Part shown: positions 43,962 to 53,479 of the stretch, one piece after another
Layout of the letters: the number at the start of each line of letters is the position of its first letter
Numbering within the stretch: the stretch's first letter is position 1
Assembly: GCF_003856835.1 (NCBI RefSeq)
Contig: NZ_CP034145.1
Coordinates: forward strand, 2,232,001 to 2,296,000
Length of the DNA: 64,000 nucleotides
Origin: Haloplanus aerogenes
GTDB taxonomy: Archaea > Halobacteriota > Halobacteria > Halobacteriales > Haloferacaceae
Direction: 5' to 3'
The notes under the pieces: generated by a model
Told to the model about the DNA's origin: nothing
What the model saw: the letters and a program-made list of their open reading frames with translations, nothing else
The model's database searches: none
Position numbers and translations under genes: made by a program

Positions 43962-44177
43962 TTAGGCGGGCTGGGGCGTATAGCCCTGGTTTTCGATGGT
44001 CTGTGCGAAGGCGTCGGGATCCGCGACGCTGTCGTCGTACTCGATCTCGACGCGGCCGGTCGTGTAGTGGACTTCGACGTGCTGGACGCCGTTCGTCTGT
44101 GTCAGCGCACGTTCGACGTTGCTCGCACACGTCGGACAGTCGAAGTCCATGACGCGGAACTGGGTCGTTTCGGTCAT
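43962..44177 (-). CDS. HMA-domain metal chaperone
   Basis: This 71-residue ferredoxin-like HMA domain carries the metal site DFDCPTCASNVERA and the second half VEIEYDDSVADPDAFAQ. ATG 44177 is chosen over an upstream start. Four nucleotides separate it from the P-type ATPase gene, which lacks its own HMA domain, so it likely delivers the metal ion to the pump. Confidence 0.88.
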   Translation of the reverse strand: MTETTQFRVMDFDCPTCASNVERALTQTNGVQHVEVHYTTGRVEIEYDDSVADPDAFAQTIENQGYTPQPA

Positions 44178-44336
44178 TCTGACTTGCCTCACTCTCACCT
44201 ACGTCCCTGCTCTCTATAAGTATTAATAAAATGATATGTTTGGGTAGTCGCAGGAGTGGTTTGACCGGTTCAACGACCCGTTTGAATGGTCGCGGCGACC
44301 GTCCGTACTTTAAGACACGTCACGAAGGCCAACGTG
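44178..44336. promoter_or_regulatory. divergent promoter of pump operon and regulator
   Basis: An AT-rich TATA region (44213-44230) serves the chaperone-ATPase side. ACTTTAAG at 44308-44315 lies 22-29 nt before the regulator ATG. GGTCGCGGCGACC at 44288-44300 is a perfect 6+1+6 palindrome directly upstream of that second TATA and is a likely operator for the winged-helix protein. Confidence 0.5.
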
Positions 44337-44861
44337 ATGAGCGCCTTCGAATCCGATGTGGAGCTAGCGGACATCGTCGTTCGTGACACTGACGTATCGA
44401 GTGCAGTTGACGAGCCAGTTCGAGCGATGATCCTGGATATGCTCGCAGAGCGCGCGATGACGGTCGATGATGTCCACGAGGAGCTTACTACCCGTGGATT
44501 CGAGAAAACGACGAACACAGTCCGCCACCACATCAATGAACTACGAGAGGCTGGTCTCGTCGAGATCGAGCGACTGGAGGAACGCCGCGGGGGGACGCTG
44601 AAATTCTACCGGGCGAACACTATCGTGCTCTCCTACGCCGTTCCGGAAGAGTCTCGGAGGGAGATCGCCGAAATGGCCGAATGGATGGGCCCGCGGCTGG
44701 AGCCGCTTATCGACGAGTTACTCGACGAATATGGCGCAGACATCGAGCGGATCGCCGGCGAGATGACCCCGTGCGAGCACTGCCGACAGCAGAAGTACGA
44801 GACGTATCTCCTCCTCACCGTGCTTCGTCGCGGGTTCGTCGACGCGTATGCAGACGAGTAG
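44337..44861 (+). CDS. ArsR-type winged-helix metal regulator
   Basis: This 174-residue protein has a winged helix (VRAMILDMLAERAMTVDD, TTNTVRHHINELREAGLVE). Its C-terminus contains CEHCRQQKYETYLL, a CxxC likely to bind metal. It is divergent from the HMA-ATPase operon and so probably represses it until metal is bound. ATG 44337 is preferred to an open upstream extension. Its stop overlaps the truncated phosphatase copy. Confidence 0.8.
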   Translation: MSAFESDVELADIVVRDTDVSSAVDEPVRAMILDMLAERAMTVDDVHEELTTRGFEKTTNTVRHHINELREAGLVEIERLEERRGGTLKFYRANTIVLSYAVPEESRREIAEMAEWMGPRLEPLIDELLDEYGADIERIAGEMTPCEHCRQQKYETYLLLTVLRRGFVDAYADE

Positions 44862-45237
44862 CGGATATCGCCCGATTCTCGACGGCGCTGCCAACGCCTA
44901 CGCCCCCTTCGCGGCGGCTGTCGACGTAGCCCGCGACCGCTACCGGACGAACGGGTCGTTACTGGTCCACTGTGAGGCGGGCATCGCCCGAAGTGTGGCA
45001 GTCGTTGCGACAACCCTTGCGGCTGAACAGCAGGCACACTCGTTTGAACAGGCGCTCGGACGAATCCGTGAGGTTCGTCCGTCGGCATCCCCGGCCCCGT
45101 CCCTCATCAGGCACGCCGAACAGTATCTCGGCGAGTCTATAGACGACGGGGTACTGCGGGGGTCGACCGTCCGCCTCGGCCTGATTCGGATCGCCCAAGC
45201 GATGAATCGCTGGCGTTTGCGGTTACAGTGCTCGTGA
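44848..45237 (+). pseudogene. N-terminally truncated phosphatase copy
   Basis: Homology to the phosphatase at 40780 begins at YRPILDGAANAY, exactly at the end of the upstream regulator. About 55 residues of the recognition domain are missing. The catalytic loop HCEAGIARS and the C-terminal helices are intact. An ATG at 44848 inside the regulator gene can still open this frame, so a shortened protein may be made. It is part of a phosphatase-SDR cassette present twice in the island. Confidence 0.65.
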
Positions 45238-45620
45238 ACGTTCTCGTCACTGGTGCCGCGTCCGGTATTGGCAAGGCCACTACCGAACAGTTACTGGCAC
45301 ACGGATACGACGTGTACGCGATAGATATCGATGGCGACGGCCTCGCCGATCTCCCAGACGATGTTGAGACGTATCGGGCAGACGTTGCCGACGACGAGCG
45401 CATCTCTCAAATTCTCACCGAGGTTGCAGTTGATGTCGTGATTAACTGTGCGGGGTATTACGAATTAGGGGCAATCGAAGATATGGACGCGGAAACGATG
45501 CGGAATCACTTTCAAACAAACGTGTTCGGGACGCTCAACGTAACGCACCACATGATGTCGAAGTCGTCGTCGTGGCGCCTGGGCCGACAAACACGGGACT
45601 CAACGAACGGGCACGACGGG
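45234..45620 (+). pseudogene. SDR copy with internal deletion
   Basis: The start (NVLVTGAASGIGKATTEQ) overlaps the phosphatase end (GTGA) exactly as in the other copy. After about residue 106 (FQTNVFGTLNVTHH) the sequence jumps, in another frame, to the C-terminal part (VAPGPTNTGLNERARRGEN). That removes about 75 residues including the YxxxK catalytic site. It then runs into the RND fragment. Not functional. Confidence 0.75.
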
Positions 45621-46388
45621 GAGAACGATCACAGATGTGAGGAACGCGTAGGTCACGCTGATGGTCATGAGCAGCCCGAACTGTTTGAGCAGCGGCGTGA
45701 TCGACAGGAAGTACAATGCGGCTGCGCCGCTGATGGTAGTGAGCATACTTCCGGCCAACGCGCCCCCGTTCCGCGGAGGGTGACGACCGCCGCGCTGTGG
45801 GGATCCTCCCGTGCTTCGACCTCGTCACGAACCGGTGGACGACGTGTACCGCGTAATCGATACCGACACCGACGGTTATCGAGAGAATCGTCGCGGTGAG
45901 CGTGTTGAACGGGATGGCGAGCATCCGCATTGTCCCGACGAGGAGCGTAGCTGTGACGACGATGGGAAACAGCGTCACGACGGACAGCCGCGGCGCACCG
46001 AGCAGCAGGTAGTACACGAGGAGGAGGAACAGTGCCGAGAGGATCAGTGCCGTTCCGAGGCTGGTGACGGCCGTGGCGAAGATGGTGTCGGCGACGCGCT
46101 GGAACACCACGGTACCGCCGGTCTCGACGGCGTCGAACCGGTAGCGGTCGGCCATCTCGGTCGCGTCCGCGGTCGTGGCCGCACGGCTGGCGTCGGCCTC
46201 GACGGTGTAGACGACGCGTGCGTTGTGGTAGTCCTCGGTCAGGTACGAGCGCGCTCGGTCGCCGTACGGGGACGTTAGGAGCGCGTCGTAGATGTCCCGG
46301 AGGTTGTCGTCCGGAACGCCGTTTCCGTTGGCGTCATTCGCCTCGACGAGTCGGGGACATTCGGGTGACTCCCGCGCGTAGGTTCGGT
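45610..46388 (-). pseudogene. fragment of RND exporter gene
   Basis: The fragment corresponds to about residues 570-820 of the exporter at 8237. It shows the same SYLTEDYHNARVVY, EMADRYRFDAVETGGTVVFQ and ITVGVGIDYAVHVVHRF segments, then a frameshift near 45815 and residual homology to AFLTSVIVLPVV. Both ends are missing. It is a degraded duplicate transferred into the SDR copy. Confidence 0.78.
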
Positions 46389-46522
46389 TCTAGAAACCCC
46401 AGAGGTACTGGTATAGGAACCGCCGAACTCGGGAGGCAAACCACTCGACGCCGGGGCCCGATACCTAGAGTCCTGCGAAGGTTTTTTGTTAATTCAGCAA
46501 TATATTACTGTGGGTTCACTTC

Positions 46523-47617
46523 ATGTTCCGATCCACTCGCCGTAAGGTACTCCAGACGCTCGGCGTCACCGGTGCTGCTGGCTCCCTTGCCGGCTGTCCC
46601 GCAGCGCCTCAGTCAGACACCGACCCGACACCACAGGTGGACGGAATGCCAAAGGAAGTCGACCGCGTCGCGTCCGATCCCACCGACGTCCCGGATCCGA
46701 TCGACCGAGACCAGCCAAAGACCCACGACATCACACTCCAAGCCCAGGAGGTCATCGCCCCGATAGAGGAGGGGAACACGTTCCACTTTATGACCTTCGA
46801 TGGACAGGTACCGGGCCCGATGATCCGGGTGCGCCAGGGGGATACCGTCAACCTCACGTTCGAGAACCTGAAGTCGAGTAACCTCCCGCACAACGTCGAC
46901 TTCCACGCAGTTTACGGAACCGGCGGTGGGAGCGAGGCGACCGACGCCAATCCCGGCGAGACAAACACGGTAAAGTTCCAGGCCCGCTACCCCGGCGCCT
47001 TCATCTACCACTGCGCCGTTCCGAACCTGGACTACCACATCTCCTCGGGAATGTTCGGGATGATCGTCGTCGAACCCGAGGACGGGTTCCCGGAGGTCGA
47101 CCGGGAGTTCTACCTCGGCCAACACGAGATCTACACCCAGCAACACCACGGCGCCGAGGGACGGCTGAACTTCGACATAGAGGGGATGATGAACGAGGAG
47201 CCGACGTACGTCCTGTTCAACGGCGAGAAGTACCCCTACATCCCCGACAAGTACGGCTCTCTGGAGGCCGAAACCGGCGAAACGGTGAGAGTCTTCCTCG
47301 TCGTCGGCGGCCCCAACTACTCGTCGAACTTCCACCCGATCGGCAACATCTGGAAGCGAGCCTACCGCGACGGCGCCGTGGTCGACAGTCCCGAGCGGTA
47401 CGTCCAGACGATGAAGGTGCCACCCGGGAGCTGTATGATCGGCACGATGGACCTGCCGGTACCCGAGCGTATCTACCTCGTCGACCACGCGTTGAGCCGC
47501 TACGCCCGGCGAGGCCTGGGTGCCTACCTTGACATCACCGGCGAAGAGCGTCCCGACATCTACGACCCCAGCCCCGACATGGACGCCAGCGAGGACGAAG
47601 AGGGACCGTTCTACTGA
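46523..47617 (+). CDS. nirK: copper-containing nitrite reductase
   Basis: This 364-residue exported protein reduces nitrite to NO. It has a Tat/lipobox signal (RRKVLQTLGVTGAAGSLAGC) and two cupredoxin domains. The catalytic Asp-His region is SSNLPHNVDFHAVYGTGGG, and the type 1/2 copper region is FIYHCAVPNLDYHISSGMFG. The second-domain His regions are SSNFHPIGNIW and YLVDHALSRY. The motifs indicate an intact trimeric NirK. A TATA-like AATATATTA is at 46497-46507. No ACATGT-type palindrome is visible immediately upstream. Confidence 0.95.
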   Translation: MFRSTRRKVLQTLGVTGAAGSLAGCPAAPQSDTDPTPQVDGMPKEVDRVASDPTDVPDPIDRDQPKTHDITLQAQEVIAPIEEGNTFHFMTFDGQVPGPMIRVRQGDTVNLTFENLKSSNLPHNVDFHAVYGTGGGSEATDANPGETNTVKFQARYPGAFIYHCAVPNLDYHISSGMFGMIVVEPEDGFPEVDREFYLGQHEIYTQQHHGAEGRLNFDIEGMMNEEPTYVLFNGEKYPYIPDKYGSLEAETGETVRVFLVVGGPNYSSNFHPIGNIWKRAYRDGAVVDSPERYVQTMKVPPGSCMIGTMDLPVPERIYLVDHALSRYARRGLGAYLDITGEERPDIYDPSPDMDASEDEEGPFY

Positions 47618-48501
47618 GCGGATTCAGAAGTAGAGAGCGATCCAGCAGCGAAACCAGTTCGACGTTCTTCGTAGCTCACCAGTCGCCTTCGGGTGGAACA
47701 GTGCGATGCGTCCCAGATACTTCACTCGACGATGTCGACGAAGCCTGTGACTGACGAGTGACGAACCACAGTACCGTCCCCGCCAGTAGGATGGCCGTCG
47801 TGACGGGGGTCGACCCGACCGCCCAACAACGTCCAGCCTGCTGCCTTGGAAGGGGCGATGGGAGAGGTCGGCGGAGAGAATCGTCCTACATCCGGATGGT
47901 TCGTCGAGCGCGGCTACGACTCGCCGAGTGACGGACACAGGCCACCCACGGCGACGAACTCCCCGACGACCGTAATTAATCGCAGATGATTCTTCCCTCG
48001 GTTTCTCGGGCCTGTTACCTGAACTCCGGTGAGCGCTCAATTAGCGCCCTGTATGCAGCACGACCGCCGAAATATGTCACCAGATGAGGGTTTCATCAGA
48101 GCCACGGATTTCAACTAACATGTCGGTATATCGCTATGGCGGTAATTGAACGAATGTCGGTGGGATCCGAATAACAAGACTGATCGCTTCGACATCCCAT
48201 GGACCGGACCGTTTCGGCTACACCTTCGAACATGATAGAAGTGGTCCTTACCCGATCCGATGACCAATGTCTTAACAGATGACTATTCCTGCGAGTCACG
48301 ATCTTCGTCGTGGAATAGCGGATGGGACCGCTATCGCACATCATCGGAGAGAGAAGCGAACAAAGAGGTCACGATCTCGTGGCAGGTATCGGAAGTCGAA
48401 CGGACAGTTACTGGGTCAACTGTCACAACACCACCGTATACTAATGATGACCGAAACCGAGAGCTCGATATTCACCGTTTCCTCATGGAGGGACTAGCGT
48501 C
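47618..48501. other. long gene-poor spacer
   Basis: No supported gene. A minus-strand frame ends with a helix-like peptide (TTAILLAGTVLWFVTR) near 47675-47830 that may be the tail of a lost anchored protein. CTAACATGTC occurs at 48115-48124 and CGAACATGATAG at 48227-48238 with no clear gene attached. Confidence 0.4.
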
Positions 48502-49299
48502 GTGGGACTTCTAGCCAACGCCGTACTTGTCTTCGTTGCGGGATTGATCACCGCCCTAGCGACGGGACTCGGGGCACTCCCGTTCTTTCTCGCCGACGAA
48601 ATCAGCGATCGCTGGAACGTCGCACTCTGGGGACTTGCTTCCGGGATCATGCTTGCGGCGTCCGTCTTTGGGTTGATCTTCGAGGGACTCCAGGAGGGAA
48701 CGATCCGTGAGATTGCCTCCGGATTTCTGATTGGCGTTCTCCTCGTCATCGTCAGCCATCGGCTAATCTCGGACGCCGAGGTTGATCCAGGCAAGTACGC
48801 CGAGGCTGACTTCAAAAAACTCCTGTTGGTTCTTGGGATTCTCACGGTTCATAGTTTCCCCGAGGGAGTCGCGATCGGTGTTTCGTTCGCGGATCTCAAC
48901 CTCGGAACCGGGTCTCAGGTTCTCGGCTTCACGGTACCCCTGTTAGCGATCTTTATGACAATCGCCATCTCGATCCACAACATCCCCGAGGGGGTTGCCA
49001 TCTCGATTCCCCTACGCTCGATGGGCGTTGGCGAGTGGCGGATGGTGGGGTGGGCGGTGTTTTCCAGCCTTCCCCAACCGATCGGTGCGGTAATCGCCTT
49101 CTACTTCGTCCGGTTTGCCCGAGAGTTCCTCCCTGCTGGATTCGGATTCGCTGCGGGTGCGATGATCTACCTTGTGCTCTCGGAGTTCATCCCTGAGGCT
49201 CTCGATCTAGGAGCGTCCCTTCCCGGTGGGGGACGACGGGAACTCGTTTCGGGAATCGTGGCCGGCGTGCTGTTGATGCTCCCGTTGGCGATCGTCTGA
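48502..49299 (+). CDS. ZIP family metal transporter
   Basis: This 265-residue transporter has eight predicted helices and the two ZIP metal motifs HSFPEGVAIG and HNIPEGVAIS. ZIP proteins import zinc, iron or other divalent metals. The frame begins at GTG 48502. It is flanked by long gene-free regions, so it is transcribed alone, and its metal is unknown. Confidence 0.88.
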   Translation: MGLLANAVLVFVAGLITALATGLGALPFFLADEISDRWNVALWGLASGIMLAASVFGLIFEGLQEGTIREIASGFLIGVLLVIVSHRLISDAEVDPGKYAEADFKKLLLVLGILTVHSFPEGVAIGVSFADLNLGTGSQVLGFTVPLLAIFMTIAISIHNIPEGVAISIPLRSMGVGEWRMVGWAVFSSLPQPIGAVIAFYFVRFAREFLPAGFGFAAGAMIYLVLSEFIPEALDLGASLPGGGRRELVSGIVAGVLLMLPLAIV

Positions 49300-49679
49300 A
49301 TGCGATCAACCTCGAAGCCATGATCATGATTCGACGGTTGAACACCAATAATTTTGACAGACACTTGCATCGGGTAAATTAGATCGACCGCCGCACATCT
49401 CACAGCGACCGGGTTCACAGTCAAAAGTTTATGCCACCTGCCCAACTCCTCGAACAGTACGTCAGTCTCGGAATCTTCGTCCCTTCGCACAGTTATCGAA
49501 TGTTCCCTCTCGGTAGAGTCGATGTGAGGGATATACCCTCCGTTAGCATGTACCTCTTTTCATAGGGATTAGCGGGGCAATCCATAGTTTTGCGGTAAAC
49601 TTACTCAGAAGCTGTCAGAAGCAGAAAAATACACCACGCATATTCATCAATCGCACGTGGAAAGGGAGTGGTGGTTAGA
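49300..49679. other. spacer between ZIP gene and exported protein gene
   Basis: An AT-rich stretch with no supported gene or RNA. Confidence 0.4.
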
Positions 49680-50141
49680 TTATCCCTTGTATGGGAGAAG
49701 CGGACATTCAAAGAAGTCGGGATGGTTCGCCTCGCCTTCGGTAATCGTCACAGCCCCGTCCGGGAGCCCAGCAAGTTCATCGTAAGAGGTGATTGGGAAG
49801 TCGATTGCGCTGTCATCGTTGACGGTCACGGTGTGTGACCACCATCGACCGCCGTTGTAGTCAGGGTTTCCCGGCGCAGCTTCCGAGAGGGGAGCGTCTT
49901 GGTCCTCGTGCATAATGAAGAACAACTTGTCGAGAGAATCCTTGTTCTTGGGCTCGGGAAGTTCGGTTACGGCCTTGGTCCCCCAACGCTTGCCATCACC
50001 CCAAAAGCCAGCTTGAAAGTTCGGCTTCTGAGCAACTGCGGTTCCGGTCACACTCACGCCGAGGGTCAGTCCCCCAACGAGAAGTCCGCCATCCCGAAGC
50101 ACTCGGCGGCGGGTTGATTTCGGTGTATCTGGTCCTGTCAT
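49680..50141 (-). CDS. exported hypothetical protein
   Basis: This 153-residue protein has a Tat-like signal (RRRVLRDGGLLVGGLTLGVS). The mature domain is rich in aromatic and polar residues (FQAGFWGDGKRWGTKAV, YNGGRWWSHTVTVNDDSA). It is similar in style to other secreted haloarchaeal proteins of unknown role. ATG 50141 is chosen. AT-rich DNA surrounds it. No function assigned. Confidence 0.6.
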   Translation of the reverse strand: MTGPDTPKSTRRRVLRDGGLLVGGLTLGVSVTGTAVAQKPNFQAGFWGDGKRWGTKAVTELPEPKNKDSLDKLFFIMHEDQDAPLSEAAPGNPDYNGGRWWSHTVTVNDDSAIDFPITSYDELAGLPDGAVTITEGEANHPDFFECPLLPYKG

Positions 50142-50414
50142 GTTTACCATGGAGGGCTGCCCCTCCAGGGAGAACCACTCCGAGACGTTAATTAATAATT
50201 TTTCAAGATCCGTTCCATGTGTGTATGAAATCCATCTAGAATCTGTATTAATTTGAGTGTGATCGGAGCCATCTCTCTGCTGAATTCAGCCTCTAAGTCT
50301 CACACGCTGATTTGCAAGCGTCTGTGATCTGCTACGTTGAAAGGCATGAGTACGTACGCTAATCCCAATCAGCTGCTATGACTTTCAATGGAGCCATTCA
50401 TTGGGAGAGTTACG

Positions 50415-51692
50415 TTAACCCGCCGTGGCGCCCGCCGGTACCGCTCGGCGGAGACGGACCGTCTGGACGAGGTAATACGCCCAGAAAATACTGAGTACTA
50501 TCGCTCCGGCACCGAAAGAGGAGCCAGCCCAGGACTGTTCCTGATAAAAGAATCCGATGCCGAGAACGAGCATAGCGATGTTCCACACCCAGACCATCCA
50601 CGCCGACACCACTCCCGGCATATTTGGGGCTGAAACCGCATCCGAAATCGCCGTCACGTCGGGAGCGGGTTCGCCCCTCTTGACACCGATGAAGTTGTTC
50701 GCGTACAGGAGGAGGCCGGTGAACACGATCGCGAGTGCCCATCCGATGAAGAAGAAGTGAAGCACACCCATCTCGATGTACCGCGGAGCGACCCACTCGA
50801 CGCCGAAGAACACGAACGGCGACCCCAGCGCCGGCCCGAGGATCCAGAACTGAGCGACGAGGATCCACAGAGCAAGCCCGGATGATGTCCCGGCACGATA
50901 CGTCTGGATAAGGTTGTACGCGTAGAGCACGAACCCGACGACGAAGAGCACGAGCCCGCCCGCCGTAACGGTCTGTCGAAGCCCTAACCACGGTCCCGTG
51001 ATCAGTGGGAATATCCCGATTACGAGAAACCAGACGGAATACTTCTTGAGCCGTTCGCTGTGGAGATCGACATCTACCATGCGTGGGAACAGATCATGGA
51101 GGGTACCGATCGCCGCGAGTCCGAAGAAACCCCAGCCGTTGGCGTGGATGTGCGCCTCTCGGAGACCGGTCCAGCCGCCAGGGACGGTCCAGACGTGTGC
51201 GAACAGGCCGTACGCGTACGTAATGCCCCACAGAAACACGAACGAGGAAACGAGGTAGAGCCCGATACTCGGATCCCACGCGTGATCGCTCTGCATGACC
51301 ATCTTGAGGAGATACACGAGGAGACCTAGTGCGAGGAGCCAGATGAGGTACACCCCGATGTCGAACGCGAGCGTCATACCGAACGAGCGTCCGTACCAAG
51401 CCAAGAAGACGCCGGTGTTCAATCCGATAACGATGAGCCACGGATACCACGATGGCGGCATCGGACGATCGAGTTTTTGCGCTGTGAAGATCGGGACGAA
51501 TCCGAACAGCAGTTGCGCGAAGGCACCGATCGTCACGATGTGGATGTGGCTCCACGCGATCCACCCTACGCGCGGAACAAGGTCAAGCCATTCGAGTCCG
51601 TGATACACCACCAACGCGAGTCCAATCCAGAGGTAGAGATAAGCCGCAATGTAGAGTGGGTTCAGCGACGTGAACCGGTGGGAACTGCTCAT
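50415..51692 (-). CDS. heme-copper oxidase/NnrS-like 12-helix membrane protein
   Basis: This 425-residue protein has about 12 helices and histidines in helix-like contexts typical of heme-copper oxidase subunit I relatives. They include AWSHIHIVTIGAFAQLLFG, REAHIHANGWGFFG, IGTLHDLFP and MGVLHFFFIGWALAI. It is shorter than NO reductase (qNor, about 760 residues) and lacks the HPEVY-type motif of oxidases. It may be a NO- or heme-handling membrane protein. Upstream are a TATA-like AATTTTATCC and ACATGTTAGC on the minus strand. Confidence 0.7.
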   Translation of the reverse strand: MSSSHRFTSLNPLYIAAYLYLWIGLALVVYHGLEWLDLVPRVGWIAWSHIHIVTIGAFAQLLFGFVPIFTAQKLDRPMPPSWYPWLIVIGLNTGVFLAWYGRSFGMTLAFDIGVYLIWLLALGLLVYLLKMVMQSDHAWDPSIGLYLVSSFVFLWGITYAYGLFAHVWTVPGGWTGLREAHIHANGWGFFGLAAIGTLHDLFPRMVDVDLHSERLKKYSVWFLVIGIFPLITGPWLGLRQTVTAGGLVLFVVGFVLYAYNLIQTYRAGTSSGLALWILVAQFWILGPALGSPFVFFGVEWVAPRYIEMGVLHFFFIGWALAIVFTGLLLYANNFIGVKRGEPAPDVTAISDAVSAPNMPGVVSAWMVWVWNIAMLVLGIGFFYQEQSWAGSSFGAGAIVLSIFWAYYLVQTVRLRRAVPAGATAG

Positions 51693-51730
51693 TGAGAGCT
51701 AGTTGCACGGACAATTGGATAAAATTCATG

Positions 51731-51740
51731 CTAACATGTA
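51731..51740 (-). promoter_or_regulatory. ACATGTTAGC box upstream of the heme-copper-like gene
   Basis: Read on the minus strand, ACATGTTAGC is directly outside the TATA-like AATTTTATCC (51717-51726) of the gene starting at 51692. Confidence 0.4.
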
Positions 51741-51949
51741 AACTTTCAGCGCTCGTCCCGATGACTCGTCACCCGAAAACTGAGCGGTCGTATTAGTCAC
51801 ACCTATCCCCGAAGAACGTCTTGGTGACAGCGAGTTACGACTCGTCGGGATGAGCGACTTTCAGTATCTAGATTCCCGGTTGCATGAGGAAGGACGAACC
51901 GTCTCGCCCCGATTTTCGGAATAGGTCGCTCTACACCCCCTGTGGTTTC

Positions 51950-51958
51950 ACATGTTCG
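51950..51958 (+). promoter_or_regulatory. ACATGTTCG box upstream of a membrane-protein gene
   Basis: ACATGTTCG lies at 40-48 nt before ATG 51998, just outside a TATA-like GAATAACTA (51962-51970). Confidence 0.4.
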
Positions 51959-51997
51959 TAAGAATAACTAAGATCGTCGGGAGCAGTTGCTTCTCTC

Positions 51998-52429
51998 ATG
52001 GCTGATTCGGCCGTTGGGAGATGGAATATCGGGATCGGATTGGGGCTGATGGTACTGTTCATGCTGTACGGCTTCTTTCTGATCTATATGCGTGACTTTG
52101 CTCCGGGTCGAGAGGCGTGGATCGCCGGTGCGAACGTTAGTCCGCACTTCGAGGCCCGTCTCGCGCATGCCCACGGGAACCTGTTTTCCCTGCTCAATAT
52201 CGTCTTCGGCGCGCTACTCCTGTGGCTTCCCGTTCGCCCACGTCGGGCGCGGTGGATCTCGGTTCTGGCGCTTATCGGACTCCTCATGCCGATCGGCATT
52301 CTATCCGAAATCTACCTTGGCCTCCCACCAGTACTGGTCCTACTCGGAGCGGTCTCAATCACAGCAGGGACTGCACTGTTCGCCCTCGAACTCATAGGGA
52401 TGGATGTGACTGACTCACCACTTTCATGA
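51998..52429 (+). CDS. four-helix membrane protein of unknown function
   Basis: This 143-residue protein has about four helices (GIGLGLMVLFMLYGFFLIY, LVLLGAVSITAGTALFALE) and conserved His residues in ARLAHAHGNLFSLL. It resembles small subunits beside heme-copper-like proteins. It is divergent from the 425-residue protein, and both promoters carry ACATGT-type boxes. Function unknown. Confidence 0.6.
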   Translation: MADSAVGRWNIGIGLGLMVLFMLYGFFLIYMRDFAPGREAWIAGANVSPHFEARLAHAHGNLFSLLNIVFGALLLWLPVRPRRARWISVLALIGLLMPIGILSEIYLGLPPVLVLLGAVSITAGTALFALELIGMDVTDSPLS

Positions 52430-52498
52430 CAGCATCGATTGAATACCAGACAGGTTAGCAGGCATCATTAGTGCGGTCGGGACAGTACTCATACCTGA

Positions 52499-52918
52499 AG
52501 ACACAGGACCATCGACGCGGCCTCCAACGAAGAGCTGGTCCGCCGACTCGTCACCGAGGTCTGGAATGAAGGACAGACAGAGGAACTGGACGACCTCCTC
52601 GCTCCCGACTTCGTAGGCCGTGGATTCGGCCCGGAGAACCTCGATCGGGATGGGTATGAGGAGTTTGTGATCGAACACCGCGAGATATTTCCGGATCTCG
52701 AGTTCGTTCTCGATGACGTAATCTGCGCGGACGATCGGATGGCGAACCGATGGACACGGGTTGGCACACATCAGAAGTTGATCACGGGGATTGAACCGAC
52801 AGGAAACGGGATTCCGGTATCTGGAATGGCGATCCACCGGCTTACGGACGGTCTGATCGCCGAAGCGTGAAACGCCCGCGACATGGTCGAGATGCTGAAA
52901 CAACTCAATTTTTCGTAA
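52499..52918 (+). pseudogene. SnoaL-like (ester cyclase) protein with premature stop
   Basis: The frame reads NEELVRRLVTEVWNEGQTEE, FPDLEFVLDDVICADDRM and GMAIHRLTDGLIAEA, then TGA at 52868-52870 followed by NARDMVEMLKQL and the proper end at 52916-52918. A TGG-to-TGA change explains the break. No ATG precedes the homology, so the start is also lost. The family is SnoaL-like ester cyclases of unknown substrate. Confidence 0.7.
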
Positions 52919-53158
52919 TTAACTCACAAATCTTCTCAACAGCCCGGTTCCTGAGCCGAGACCAGTACCATTTTCAGGAGTCTCAGAAGCGATGTCGTTG
53001 CTAACATGTCTGAAGTTAGAATTAAGTCCGGTCGAGTGACATCATTTGTATGATATTCGACGCTTGTCTTGAGATCGGATTGTTCTCTCGGACTCGGGAG
53101 TCTTCGCCCTCTGAACTCAGTGCAGTTATCTATCTTCAAACACTCAGGAAGTGATCCT

Positions 53159-53479
53159 ATGAACAACACACACGAGTTCGCAATCACGTGCAGCGAGGTC
53201 GGTCAAGCCACTCAGACTACTCATAAAACAAAGCCTGGACCCCCCAGTCATGCCGTGATCCAAACAATCGCCGAGATAGAAGATACTGATCCAACACTTA
53301 TCGAACCACTGTATACTGCAATCGATCTGGATGTGCTTGATCAACTCTTCCAACGACCGCACCAGAGTAAATCACAATCTAGAGTAGCGGTTTCGTTCTC
53401 ATATAAGAGATATCATATGAGGGTTACTCGCGCGAGTACAGTCACCGATCATGAGGATAGTACGCACTTACCCCCATGA
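53159..53479 (+). CDS. HalOD1 output-domain protein
   Basis: This 106-residue protein with a HalOD1-type pattern (AVIQTIAEIEDTDPTLIEPL, TAIDLDVLDQLFQ) resembles haloarchaeal signalling output domains found alone or at the end of response regulators. ATG 53159 follows a purine-rich AGGAAGTG stretch. The gene is noticeably AT-rich compared with its neighbours. Its target is unknown. Confidence 0.68.
   Translation: MNNTHEFAITCSEVGQATQTTHKTKPGPPSHAVIQTIAEIEDTDPTLIEPLYTAIDLDVLDQLFQRPHQSKSQSRVAVSFSYKRYHMRVTRASTVTDHEDSTHLPP

Noticed and set aside
47675..47830. Hydrophobic C-terminal-like peptide on the minus strand after nirK
   Set aside because: No upstream frame with protein-like sequence joins it, so it could be chance or a lost gene tail.
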